DNA of 64,000 bases from Xanthomonas rydalmerensis. Its GTDB lineage: Bacteria; Pseudomonadota; Gammaproteobacteria; Xanthomonadales; Xanthomonadaceae. Positions within the stretch are counted from its first letter, which is position 1. Each line of letters starts with the position of its first letter. Positions 56,828-64,000 of this stretch are shown piece by piece. Below the pieces are notes generated by a model that made no database searches, had not been told where the DNA came from, and saw nothing but the letters and a program-made list of their open reading frames with translations. The stretch covers positions 1,016,001 through 1,080,000 of the forward strand of contig NZ_CP126170.1 of NCBI RefSeq assembly GCF_033170385.1, read 5' to 3'. The position numbers and the translations under genes were made by a program.

Positions 56828-56936
56828 CGCTGTCTCTCCCGAAGCGAGGGTGCAGTTGGCGGCGGCGCGCCAATGCCGCAAACGGGCAGGACACGGCGCG
56901 AACGGTGGGTGCGGCGGGCTACAGATACGGCTGCCT

Positions 56937-56948
56937 GCAAACGATTGC
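56937..56948. promoter_or_regulatory. Candidate SuxR (LacI-family) operator 1
   Basis: GCAAACGATTGC, a near-palindrome with the central CG typical of LacI/GalR operators (GCAA-N-CG-N-TTGC). It lies 110 bases upstream of the suxA start. The same core recurs at 57039-57049. Confidence 0.7.
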
Positions 56949-57038
56949 AACTTGCAGTGCAGCAAATCCGGTCGCCGTACCGTTCGCTCTCTTTCAAACG
57001 GGATTAGGTTGCATTTTGCATGGTGCAACGCAGCGTTA

Positions 57039-57049
57039 CAAACGATTGC
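57039..57049. promoter_or_regulatory. Candidate SuxR (LacI-family) operator 2
   Basis: CAAACGATTGC, sharing CAAACGATTGCA with operator 1 and placed 101 bases from it, 66 bases upstream of the suxC start. The two sites flank the presumed divergent promoters and would allow repression of both suxA-suxB and suxC. Confidence 0.7.
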
Positions 57050-57114
57050 AGGCGCAGCGACACTCCGCTCCGCCGCCGCGGCACGCCTCCCGCGTGTCCG
57101 ACCCCTTCAGGCCG

Positions 57115-58452
57115 ATGCCGATGCTCATGCGTTCCGATCGTCCCCTGCTTCCGCTCTCGCGCGTGCTGGCGCTCAACGCCGGTTTCTTCGGCGTGCAGTA
57201 CAGCTTCGGGCTGCAGCAGAGCAACATGAGCCCGATCTACAACTACCTGGGCGCCGACCACGCCAACCTGCCGTATCTGTGGCTGGCCGGCCCGATCACC
57301 GGGTTGGTGCTGCAGCCGGTGGTCGGCGTGCTCAGCGACCGCACCGTGACCCGCTGGGGCCGGCGCATGCCGTACATGGTGGTGGGCGCGTTGGTCTGCA
57401 GCCTGTGCCTGCTGACCATGCCCTTCAGCGTGGCGCTGTGGATGGCGGTGGCCCTGCTATGGATGCTGGATGCGGCCAACAACGTGGCGATGGAGCCGTA
57501 CCGTGCGCTGGTCAGCGACGTGCTGGCGCCACCGCAACGGCCGCTGGGCTACCTGACCCAGAGCGCGTTCACCGGCCTTGGCCAGACCCTGGCCTACGTC
57601 ACCCCGCCGCTCCTGGTGTGGCTGGGCATGAACCAGGACGCGGCCAACGCCCACCACATTCCCTACGTCACCATCGCCGCGTTCGCGATCGGTGCGGGTT
57701 TCTCCGCCGCGTCGATCCTGCTCACCGCGCGCAGCGTGCGCGAGCCGGTGCTGCCGCCGGCGCAACTGCAGCGCTTGCGCAGCGCCGCGGTCGGGCCGCT
57801 GGCGACGTTGCGCGAGATCGTCGACGCGGTGCGGCAGATGCCGCCGACGATGCGGCAGATGGCGCCGGTGATGCTGTTCCAGTGGTATGCGATGTTCTGC
57901 TACTGGCAGTACATCGTGCTGTCGCTGTCGACCACCCTGTTCGGCACCACCGCGGCCGATTCGCATGGCTTCCGCGAGGCCGGCCTGGTCAACGGGCAGA
58001 TCGGTGGCTTCTACAACTTCGTCGCGTTCCTGGCCGCGTTCGCGATGGTGCCGGTGGCGCGCCGTTTCGGTCCCAAGGCCACCCATGCCGTGTGCCTGGT
58101 CGCCGCCGGCCTCGGCATGTGCCTGCTGCCGTCGATCCACGACCGCTGGCTCTTGCTGCTGCCGATGATCGGCATCGGCCTGGCCTGGGCCAGCATGATG
58201 GGCAATCCCTACCTGATGCTGGCCAACAGCATCCCACCCGAACGCACCGGCGTGTACATGGGCCTGTTCAACCTGTTCATCGTGCTGCCGATGCTGATCC
58301 AGATCGTGACCCTGCCGCTGTACTACGACAGCCTGCTGCACGGCGACCCGCGCAACGTGATTCGCCTGGCCGGCGCGCTGATGCTGGCGGCGGCGGTGGC
58401 GATGGGGTTGGTGAGGGGGCGGGATTCGGGAGTGGGGATTCGGGATTCGTAA
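57115..58452 (+). CDS. suxC: Sucrose/sugar transporter, MFS-type (GPH-like)
   Basis: 445 residues, about 12 membrane segments, e.g. VLALNAGFFGVQYSFGLQQS, WLAGPITGLVLQPVVGVLSD with the motif-A loop DRTVTRWGRRMP, and GLAWASMMGNPYLMLANSIP. Starts at 57115, 57121 or 57127 are all possible. It should bring sucrose (as proton symporter) across the inner membrane, as SuxC in X. campestris. The last 11 residues (GRDSGVGIRDS) are encoded by the left arm of an intergenic repeat, so the original stop was probably lost on insertion. Divergent from suxA, convergent with suxR. Confidence 0.92.
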   Translation: MPMLMRSDRPLLPLSRVLALNAGFFGVQYSFGLQQSNMSPIYNYLGADHANLPYLWLAGPITGLVLQPVVGVLSDRTVTRWGRRMPYMVVGALVCSLCLLTMPFSVALWMAVALLWMLDAANNVAMEPYRALVSDVLAPPQRPLGYLTQSAFTGLGQTLAYVTPPLLVWLGMNQDAANAHHIPYVTIAAFAIGAGFSAASILLTARSVREPVLPPAQLQRLRSAAVGPLATLREIVDAVRQMPPTMRQMAPVMLFQWYAMFCYWQYIVLSLSTTLFGTTAADSHGFREAGLVNGQIGGFYNFVAFLAAFAMVPVARRFGPKATHAVCLVAAGLGMCLLPSIHDRWLLLLPMIGIGLAWASMMGNPYLMLANSIPPERTGVYMGLFNLFIVLPMLIQIVTLPLYYDSLLHGDPRNVIRLAGALMLAAAVAMGLVRGRDSGVGIRDS

Positions 58453-58573
58453 AGCGGTGGAGCCGGGATTCGCGCGTCGGGAGTCGGGATTGGAAAAAGC
58501 CGGTTCAGCCAGGACACCCTCAGCGCGCAAGTCCCGCTTTTACGAATCCCCAATCCCGACTGCCCAATCCCGG
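58422..58573. repeat. GGGATTGGGGATTC palindromic repeat, full copy
   Basis: Left arm GGGATTCGGGAGTGGGGATTC with more copies to about 58493, right arm TTTTACGAATCCCCAATCCC continuing to 58573. The arms can fold into a long hairpin between the convergent suxC and suxR genes and may terminate both. The 3' codons of suxC lie inside it and the suxR stop (58578) is five bases away. Confidence 0.85.
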
Positions 58574-58577
58574 CCCC

Positions 58578-59609
58578 TCACGCAGACTCCCGCACCACCA
58601 GACTCACCGGCAACTCCACCGATTCCACTGGCGTGCCGCCGATCAGGTTCAGCACGCCGTCCACCAGCAGGGTAGCGGCGTGTGCCAGATCCTGGCGCAC
58701 GGTGGTCAGTGGCGGCTGGCTGTAGGCGGCCAGGGGGATGTCGTCGAAGCCGACCAGGGCGATGTCCTGCGGCACCCGGTGGCCTGCTTCGATCAGGGCG
58801 CGAATCGCGCCCAGCGCGATCACGTCGGAGGCGGCGAAGACCGCATCCGGCGGGTCGGTCTTCTTCAGCATCGCCCGGGTCAGGCGATAGGCGTCCTCGC
58901 TGAGGAAATGGCTGCGCGCATGCAGCCGCGGGTCGAACGCCAGGCCGTGCGCGTCGAGCATGCGCCGGTAGCCGGCGAAGCGCGGTGCCACTTCCGGTAG
59001 CTGTTCGTCGCCGAGGAAGGCGATGCGTCGGCGGCCGTGCTCGATCAGGTGCGCGGTGGCCAGTTCGCCGCCGCGCAGGTTGTCGCTGCCCACGCTGGCA
59101 TAGGCCTGGCCGTCGATGCGGCTGCCCCACACCAGCATCGGCAGGCCGCCGCGCGCGGCGGCGTCGAGCGAGGCGTGCTCGTGGCTCTGGCCGAGCATGA
59201 TGACGCCGTCGGCGCGGCTGCTCTGCGCCAGGTCCTCGACCCAGTGGTCCTGGTGCTGGTCCAGCTTGGACAACAGCATGCTGTAGCCGCGCGCGGTCAA
59301 CGCGTCGGCGAGCAGCGCCAGCATGGTCATCATGAACGGGTCCGACAGCGGCTGCTCGTGCGCGTGCATCAGCGGCACCGCCACGCAGACGATGTTGGAG
59401 CGGCGCGAGCGCAGGCTGCGCGCGACCGGGTCGACCCGATAGCCGGCATCGCGCGCAAGCTGCTTGATGTAGGCGCGGGTGCGTTCGGCGACCACCGGAT
59501 TGTCGGCCAGCGCGCGCGACACCGTGGATTCGGACACGCCGGCCATGCGCGCGATGTCGGCCATCTGCAGGCGCGCGGCGGGCGCGCCGGGTTCGGGTTT
59601 GTCGGACAT
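58578..59609 (-). CDS. suxR: LacI-family regulator of the sucrose locus
   Basis: 343 residues from ATG at 59609. N-terminal LacI helix-turn-helix MADIARMAGVSESTVSRAL (residues 16-34) followed by the hinge region and VARSLRSRRSNIVCVAVPL; a periplasmic-binding-protein-like effector domain occupies the rest (DGVIMLGQSHEHA, VFAASDVIALGAIRAL, DIALVGFDDIPLAAY). In X. campestris SuxR represses the sux genes until sucrose or a product is present. Two LacI-type operators lie in the suxA/suxC intergenic region. The 5' side borders a MITE-like element. Confidence 0.93.
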   Translation of the reverse strand: MSDKPEPGAPAARLQMADIARMAGVSESTVSRALADNPVVAERTRAYIKQLARDAGYRVDPVARSLRSRRSNIVCVAVPLMHAHEQPLSDPFMMTMLALLADALTARGYSMLLSKLDQHQDHWVEDLAQSSRADGVIMLGQSHEHASLDAAARGGLPMLVWGSRIDGQAYASVGSDNLRGGELATAHLIEHGRRRIAFLGDEQLPEVAPRFAGYRRMLDAHGLAFDPRLHARSHFLSEDAYRLTRAMLKKTDPPDAVFAASDVIALGAIRALIEAGHRVPQDIALVGFDDIPLAAYSQPPLTTVRQDLAHAATLLVDGVLNLIGGTPVESVELPVSLVVRESA

Positions 59610-59684
59610 GCGGAGCGGGCGCGACGGACGAAACGGAACCGTCAGTGTATGCCAGGCGCGCGTCGCGGCGCTGCGCATGGCTAG

Positions 59685-59947
59685 GGCGTGTCATCAATTC
59701 CCGAGCATGCCGCGCCGCGATTGCGCGCGCCTGTGGCAAGGAAGAGCGAGGAAGTGGACGTCCGTCCACGCCCGAGCGATGACGCGGCCATGGGCGCGCG
59801 CAATCGCGGCCCTTCGGGTTGGGCCTGGCAGGCGCGCGGCCGGCGCCGCGCGGCTTGACTTGACGGCCAGTCAGGCGCTGCGCCACGCAACGCCGGCCGC
59901 GCGCCTGCCAGACCCAACGCGGCATACTCGGGAATTGGTGACACGCC
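59685..59947. mobile_element. MITE-like element with long terminal inverted repeats and CTAG duplication
   Basis: 263-bp element. Left end GGCGTGTCATCAATTCCC, right end complement GGCGTGTCACCAATTCCC; the inverted match extends about 30 bp (to ATGCCGCG) with two mismatches. It is flanked by CTAG on both sides (59681-59684, 59948-59951), as expected for IS5-type insertion. Two inner inverted pairs also exist: CCGCGATTGCGCGCGC with its complement near 59795, and GGCAGGCGCGCGGCCGGCG with its complement near 59890. No coding capacity. Non-autonomous, presumably moved by an IS5-family transposase elsewhere. Confidence 0.8.
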
Positions 59948-60688
59948 CTAGGCCATGTGCAGGCCGCCGTTGACCGCGTAGTCGGCACCGGTGACGTAGG
60001 CGGCCTCGTCAGAGGCCAGCCAGGCGCACAGCGCGGCCACTTCCTCGGGCTTGCCGAGCCGGCGCAGCGGCACCGAGCTGGCCAGGCGATCGAGCACGTC
60101 CGGCGGGAAGCCGCTGATCGCTGCGCTGGCGATGTAGCCGGGCGAGACGGTGTTGACGGTGACTCCGCGCGAGGCCACTTCCTGCGCCAGCGCGCGGCTG
60201 AAACCCTGCATCGCCGCCTTGGCGGTGGCGTAGTTGATCTGCCCGATCTGGCCCTTCTGCGCGCTGACCGCGCCGATGTTGACGATGCGGCCCCAGCCGC
60301 GCGCGGTCATGCCGTCCACCACCTGCTTGGTGATGTTGAACAGCGCATGCAGGTTGCTGGCGATCACCGCCTGCCAATCCTCGCGCCCCATCTGCCGGAA
60401 CAGCATGTCGCGGCTACCGCCGGCGTTGTTGACCAGCACGTCGATCTCGCCGACCTCGGCCTTGACCTTGGCGAACGCGGCCACCGTGGAATCCCAGTCG
60501 GTGGCATTGCCCTCGGAGGCGATGAAGTCGAAACCGAGCTCGCGCTGCTCGCGCAGCCACGCCGACTTGCGTGGCGAGTCCGGCCCGCAGCCGGCGACCA
60601 CGGTGTGGCCATTGCGCGCCAGCTTCTGGCAGATCGCGGTGCCGATGCTGCCCATGCCGCTGGTGACGTAGGCGATTCTGAGGGTCAC
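59948..60688 (-). CDS. phbB: Acetoacetyl-CoA reductase-like SDR with altered catalytic Ser
   Basis: 246 residues from a GTG at 60688 (AAGGAG seven bases upstream). Close to PhaB/PhbB throughout: IAYVTSGMGSIGTAICQ, VAGCGPDSPR, GFDFIASEGN, NTVSPGYIAS, GADYAVNGGLHM. Tyr153 and Lys157 (NYATAKAA) are present, but residue 140 is Ala (NIGAVSAQKG), where PhaB has the catalytic Ser. The nucleotide motif reads TSGMGSIG. The family reduces acetoacetyl-CoA to 3-hydroxybutyryl-CoA with NADPH; activity here is doubtful. The TAG stop lies in the CTAG at the edge of the MITE-like element. Confidence 0.9.
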   Translation of the reverse strand: MTLRIAYVTSGMGSIGTAICQKLARNGHTVVAGCGPDSPRKSAWLREQRELGFDFIASEGNATDWDSTVAAFAKVKAEVGEIDVLVNNAGGSRDMLFRQMGREDWQAVIASNLHALFNITKQVVDGMTARGWGRIVNIGAVSAQKGQIGQINYATAKAAMQGFSRALAQEVASRGVTVNTVSPGYIASAAISGFPPDVLDRLASSVPLRRLGKPEEVAALCAWLASDEAAYVTGADYAVNGGLHMA

Positions 60689-60703
60689 GGTGAACTCCTT
60701 CGG

Positions 60704-60793
60704 AGTTGGGATTGGGGATTGGGGAGTCGGGATTGGATGAGCGCGCGGGCAGTTGCTTCTACGAATCCCGAATGCCCAATCCCCAATCCCGGG
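60704..60793. repeat. GGGATTGGGGATTC palindromic repeat, full copy
   Basis: Left arm TTGGGATTGGGGATTGGGG, loop with GAGCGCGCGGGCAGTTGC, right arm TACGAATCCCGAATGCCC to CCCAATCCCGGG. Lies between the start of phbB and the end of citM. Confidence 0.85.
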
Positions 60794-60799
60794 CAGCGC

Positions 60800-62125
60800 T
60801 CACTTGGCCAGCGGGAACAGGCCGAACAACAACCCGCCGCCCATCAACACCAACGAAATCAACACCGCCCACTTCAGGGTGAAGCGCTGGTGGTCGGCGA
60901 AGTCGACCTTGGCCAGGCCGACCAACAGGTAGGTGGACGGCACCAGCGGGCTGAGCAGGTGCACCGGCTGCCCGGCCAGCGAGGCGCGGGCCATTTCCAC
61001 CGGGGTAATGCCGTAGTGGCTGGCGGCTTCGGACAGGATCGGCAGCACGCCGAAGTAGAAGGCGTCGTTGGACATGAAGAAGGTGAAGGGCATGCTCGCC
61101 AGCGCGGTGATGACCGCCAGGTACGGGCCCCAGGCGTCGGGGATCACCGCCAGGAAGCTGCGCGACATCGCCTCGACCATGCCGGTGTTGGACAGAATGC
61201 CGGTGAACACGCCGGCGGCGAAGATCAGCGACACCACCGACAGCACGTTGCCGGCATGGTTGACCAGGCGCCGGCGCTGCTCGGCCAGGTTCGGGTAGTT
61301 GATCAGCAGCGCCAGCGCGAAGCCGATCATGAACAGCACCGGCATCGGCAGCACGCCGATCACCAGCGCCGCCATCAGCGCCAGGGTCAGCACCAGGTTC
61401 ACCCACAGCAGCCGCGGCCGCTTGATGTCCTCGGCGTCTTCCACGGTGGGCAGCGCCTCGCCGTCGTCGGCCACGCTGCCGTCCATCCAGGCATCGCCGG
61501 GCAGCGTCACCACGCCGAGCCGGCGCCGCTCCTTCAGGCCCAGGTACCAGGCCAGCAGCAGGATGCCGACGATCGCCAGCGCCATCGCCGGCACCAGCGG
61601 CACGAACACGTCGGCCGGGTCCACGTGCAGGGCGGTGGCGGCGCGCGCGGTCGGGCCGCCCCACGGCGTCAGGTTCATCACGCCACCGGCGAGAATGGTC
61701 ACGCAGGTCATGTTCAGCGCGTTCATGCCCAGCCGCCGATACAGCGGCAGCATCGCCGAGACGGTGATCATGTAGGTGGTGGAGCCGTCGCCGTCGAGCG
61801 AGATCAGCAGCGCCAGCACCGCGGTGCCGACCACGATCTTCATCGGGTCGCCCTTGACCAGGCGCAGGATGCGCCGCACCAGCGGATCGAACAGGCCTGC
61901 GTCGATCATCACCCCGAAGTACAGGATCGCGAACATCAGCATGACGCCGGTGGGCGCGATCTTCTTGATCCCCTCCAGCATCATCTCGTTGATGCCGGTG
62001 CCGAAGCCGCCGGCCAGCGCGAACACGATCGGCACGATGATCAGCGCGACCAGCGGCGACAGCCGCTTGCTCATGATCAGGTACATGAAGGTAATGACCA
62101 TTCCGAAACCGAGCGCGGTCAGCAT
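60800..62125 (-). CDS. citM: Citrate transporter, CitMHS family
   Basis: 441 residues, about 12 membrane segments. CitMHS features: FGMVITFMYLIMSKRLSPL, ALAGGFGTGINEMMLEGI, SLDGDGSTTYMITVSAMLPLY split by short gaps, and MNLTPWGGPTARAATALHV. A cytoplasmic charged loop (residues about 225-255) links the halves. Takes up citrate complexed with a divalent metal in symport with protons. AGGAA lies five bases before the ATG. Followed by an OprO-type porin and tctD, the known Xanthomonas citrate-uptake arrangement. Confidence 0.93.
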   Translation of the reverse strand: MLTALGFGMVITFMYLIMSKRLSPLVALIIVPIVFALAGGFGTGINEMMLEGIKKIAPTGVMLMFAILYFGVMIDAGLFDPLVRRILRLVKGDPMKIVVGTAVLALLISLDGDGSTTYMITVSAMLPLYRRLGMNALNMTCVTILAGGVMNLTPWGGPTARAATALHVDPADVFVPLVPAMALAIVGILLLAWYLGLKERRRLGVVTLPGDAWMDGSVADDGEALPTVEDAEDIKRPRLLWVNLVLTLALMAALVIGVLPMPVLFMIGFALALLINYPNLAEQRRRLVNHAGNVLSVVSLIFAAGVFTGILSNTGMVEAMSRSFLAVIPDAWGPYLAVITALASMPFTFFMSNDAFYFGVLPILSEAASHYGITPVEMARASLAGQPVHLLSPLVPSTYLLVGLAKVDFADHQRFTLKWAVLISLVLMGGGLLFGLFPLAK

Positions 62126-62223
62126 GGAAGTTCCTCAGGGTGGTGCATGAAAGAAAATGGACCCGACAGCGAAGAATCTAAAAAATCGAAACCGACCAAA
62201 CGTCACATCGCACGATGCCGCCG

Positions 62224-62258
62224 TTGCGAATCCCGAATCCCCACTCCCCAATCCCGGC
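62224..62258. repeat. Half copy of the GGGATTGGGGATTC repeat
   Basis: TTGCGAATCCCGAATCCCC then ACTCCCCAATCCCGGC, only the right-arm orientation. It ends just before the stop codon of the porin gene (62261). Confidence 0.75.
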
Positions 62259-62260
62259 TC

Positions 62261-63451
62261 TCAGAAGTCATACTGAAACCGCCCCGTGATCGCCCGCGTG
62301 TGGTCCAGCGTCACGCCAGCCAGGTGATCGCGGTTGCGGCTATCGATCAGGTTGAGCATCAGCCGCAGGTTCGGCTTGAGATACCAGTTGCCGGCCAGCG
62401 TCCACGATGCGGTGGAGGCGTCGAGCAGGTCCGGCTGCCCGTCGCGGTGCTGCTCGCCCCACATGCGGTCGTAGCGCAGCGCCAGTTCGAAGGCGCCGTA
62501 CTTGTGGTTGACCTGCTTGATGCGGGTGAAGCGGCCGGTCTTGCGGTCGTAGCGGCGCGACTCGCCGGTGGCGAACCAGCTGACGAAGCCGTAGGCGGCC
62601 ATCACGTCGGCGCGCTGCGCGCCGTCGTCGAACACCCCGCCGCTGAATTCGCCCTGCCACGACAGTGGCCCGCGCACCTGTGCGTACTCCAGCGACCACT
62701 TGTCCACGTCGGTGTCGCGGCCGTCGGCGAAGCGTGCCAGGGTGACGCGGCTGTCGTCGGACAGGTGGCCGGCCGGGCGCGGGCGGATGCTCAGCGCCGG
62801 TGCGCCGCCGGCGCCCGGGTGGTCGTAGTGCTCGTGCGCCAGCGACAGGCCCAAGTGCAGCACGTCGCCGTCGCGCGCGCCCGGCGCCCAGGTGCCGCGG
62901 CCGCCGAACGCATGGCCGCGGACGTTGGAGACATCGATGCTCTGCAGGCTGTAGACGCTGGCCGCCCAGGTGGTATCGGTGCCCGCGGCCTGCCACGACA
63001 CCGCCTTGCGGTACAGCGGCGCCAGCGTGCTGCCCGCGCCGCTGCGCTCCAGGAACTGGCCGAAGTTGGAACCGGTGCGGTCGTCGAGAGAGAAGTACTG
63101 CTTGAACTGGCCCACGGTCAGCATGCCGGCGCCGAACGTGCGGGTGATGTACACGTCCTTGGCCTCGATGCCCTTGCCATTGAAGTCGTCCTGCAACCCG
63201 GCGAAATCGCCCTCGACCTTGTAGCCGAACCCGAAGAACTTGCCGGACACGTCCAGCCACAGGCGGCGGATCTCGGTGTCGTCGGGGTTGGGCGTGCCGC
63301 GATGGTCGTTGTCGAAGTGGGCGAAATCCCAGTGCAGGCGGCCGCCGAACTCGGCGGTCACCGGGCCATCGTCGTCGGTGGCGGCGCGCGCCGATCCGGC
63401 CAGGCACAGCAACGCGCAGGCGCTGCCCAATGTCAGAGTCTTCAGTTCCAC
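62261..63451 (-). CDS. oprO: OprO/OprP-family porin
   Basis: 396 residues from GTG at 63451 (GGAGGGG just upstream), giving a signal peptide ending SARA-A. Beta-barrel of the phosphate/polyphosphate-selective porin family: FGGRLHWDFAHFDND, RRLWLDVSGKFFGFGYKVEG, AKDVYITRTFGAGMLTVGQF, and a C-terminal RAITGRFQYDF with terminal Phe. It precedes citM on the same strand and tctD divergently, so it probably admits tricarboxylates or anions to the periplasm in citrate use. Confidence 0.9.
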   Translation of the reverse strand: MELKTLTLGSACALLCLAGSARAATDDDGPVTAEFGGRLHWDFAHFDNDHRGTPNPDDTEIRRLWLDVSGKFFGFGYKVEGDFAGLQDDFNGKGIEAKDVYITRTFGAGMLTVGQFKQYFSLDDRTGSNFGQFLERSGAGSTLAPLYRKAVSWQAAGTDTTWAASVYSLQSIDVSNVRGHAFGGRGTWAPGARDGDVLHLGLSLAHEHYDHPGAGGAPALSIRPRPAGHLSDDSRVTLARFADGRDTDVDKWSLEYAQVRGPLSWQGEFSGGVFDDGAQRADVMAAYGFVSWFATGESRRYDRKTGRFTRIKQVNHKYGAFELALRYDRMWGEQHRDGQPDLLDASTASWTLAGNWYLKPNLRLMLNLIDSRNRDHLAGVTLDHTRAITGRFQYDF

Positions 63452-63563
63452 GTCCCCTCCCAGGTGCGTGTCGCAGCGATTGGATCGGTCCGCAAGCAAT
63501 CGCCGCGGACCGGCATGGACGCAGCCTAGTCGGGCATAGCTGTCATCGACCTGTCGGTGGGGC

Positions 63564-63696
63564 CGGGATTGGGGATTCGGGATTCGGGATTGGTAAAAGC
63601 GCTCTGCGCGCTGTCTGCCCGGACGTAGGCGCGTTAGCATCCGCGTACGGAGCCGCTCTTGCGAATCCCCAATCCCGAATCCCCAATCCCCGCCCC
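63564..63696. repeat. GGGATTGGGGATTC palindromic repeat, full copy
   Basis: Left arm CGGGATTGGGGATTCGGG, spacer with TAAAAGCGCTCTGCGCGC, right arm CTTGCGAATCCCCAATCC to CCAATCCCCGCCCC. It ends one base before the tctD start codon, so its right arm is the tctD leader, and it also covers the region upstream of oprO. Confidence 0.85.
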
Positions 63697-63697
63697 A

Positions 63698-64000
63698 ATG
63701 CGCCTGCTCCTGGTAGAAGACAACGCCGATCTCGCCGATGCGATCGTGCGGCGCATGCGCCGCAGCGGGCATGCGGTGGATTGGCAGCGCGACGGCTTGA
63801 GTGCGGCCGGGGTGCTGCGCTATCAACGCTTCGATCTGGTGGTGCTGGACATCGGCCTGCCGGGGCTGGACGGGTTGCGCGTGCTGGCCGGCCTGCGCGA
63901 GCGTGGCGATACCACGCCGGTGCTGATGCTGACCGCGCGCGATGGGATCGAGGATCGCGTGCAGGCGCTGGACGTGGGCGCCGACGATTACCTGGGCAAG
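63698..64000 (+). CDS. tctD: Response regulator TctD-like, N-terminal part (3' end outside window)
   Basis: 101 residues of an OmpR-type receiver: acidic pair in LLLVEDNADL (Glu7/Asp8), phosphoacceptor Asp51 in LVVLDIGLPGLDG, MLTARD with the Thr, and DDYLGK with the conserved Lys at the window edge. The DNA-binding domain is beyond the window. TctD regulates tricarboxylate uptake; the divergent oprO-citM operon is its likely target. Its start is directly preceded by a repeat element, leaving no conventional ribosome site. Confidence 0.88.
   Translation, partial: MRLLLVEDNADLADAIVRRMRRSGHAVDWQRDGLSAAGVLRYQRFDLVVLDIGLPGLDGLRVLAGLRERGDTTPVLMLTARDGIEDRVQALDVGADDYLGK

Noticed and set aside
53645..57007. 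1120-codon plus-strand frame across suxB/suxA
   Set aside because: Antisense shadow of two well-supported genes in GC-rich DNA; no recognisable domain.
59957..63529. 1190-codon plus-strand frame across phbB, citM and oprO
   Set aside because: Runs through three real minus-strand genes and repeats; composition His/Gln/Arg-rich as usual for antisense frames.

Overview
The window is GC-rich DNA whose gene content and repeats point to a plant-associated gammaproteobacterium of the genus Xanthomonas. Pointers are the four-gene sucrose locus suxA/suxB/suxC/suxR, the citM-oprO-tctD citrate locus, many TonB-dependent receptors, and intergenic palindromes of the TAGGAGCGGCTT and GGGATTGGGGATTC kinds. 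Species cannot be settled from the sequence. No rRNA, tRNA or CRISPR array was seen.

Layout. 1-5614: the 3' end of a TonB-dependent receptor, an endo/exonuclease/phosphatase protein, two tandem DsbA-type lipoproteins, cytochrome c4 and engB. 5640-6515: a tandem array of 141- and 161-bp palindromic units. 6522-10154: a metallo-beta-lactamase protein with an AraC regulator, a VOC protein, a VIT-family transporter and a decayed fragment of a second VIT gene. 10376-11740: gshA. 11741-13364: an AT-rich island with a two-gene operon of unknown function. 13365-15263: small membrane proteins and a YbjQ protein. 15301-17525: a two-component system. 17809-20844: a complete glutathione-dependent formaldehyde detoxification cluster (operator, frmR, frmA, gfa, frmB). 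21542-39642: mostly housekeeping or metabolic genes (MocR regulator, PhzF, EamA exporter, DegV, GH12 glucanase, paired amidohydrolases, a Grx-HesB-like-rhodanese fusion, NodB deacetylase, aminotransferase, rsgA, QEGLA protein).

40924-51975: a two-partner secretion locus, with a 2609-residue repeat-built adhesin (tpsA), its outer-membrane transporter (tpsB) and a divergent AraC regulator. 52403-59609: the sucrose locus. SuxA brings sucrose across the outer membrane, SuxC across the inner membrane, SuxB cleaves it, and SuxR probably represses through two CAAACGATTG sites in the suxA/suxC intergenic region. 59685-59947: a MITE-like element. 59948-64000: phbB (catalytic Ser replaced by Ala), citM, oprO and the start of tctD.

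The points most worth following are the AT-rich two-gene operon, the MITE that supplies the phbB stop codon, the phbB active-site change, the repeat sequence that has become the tail of SuxC and the leader of tctD, and the exact 504-bp higher-order repeat in tpsA.
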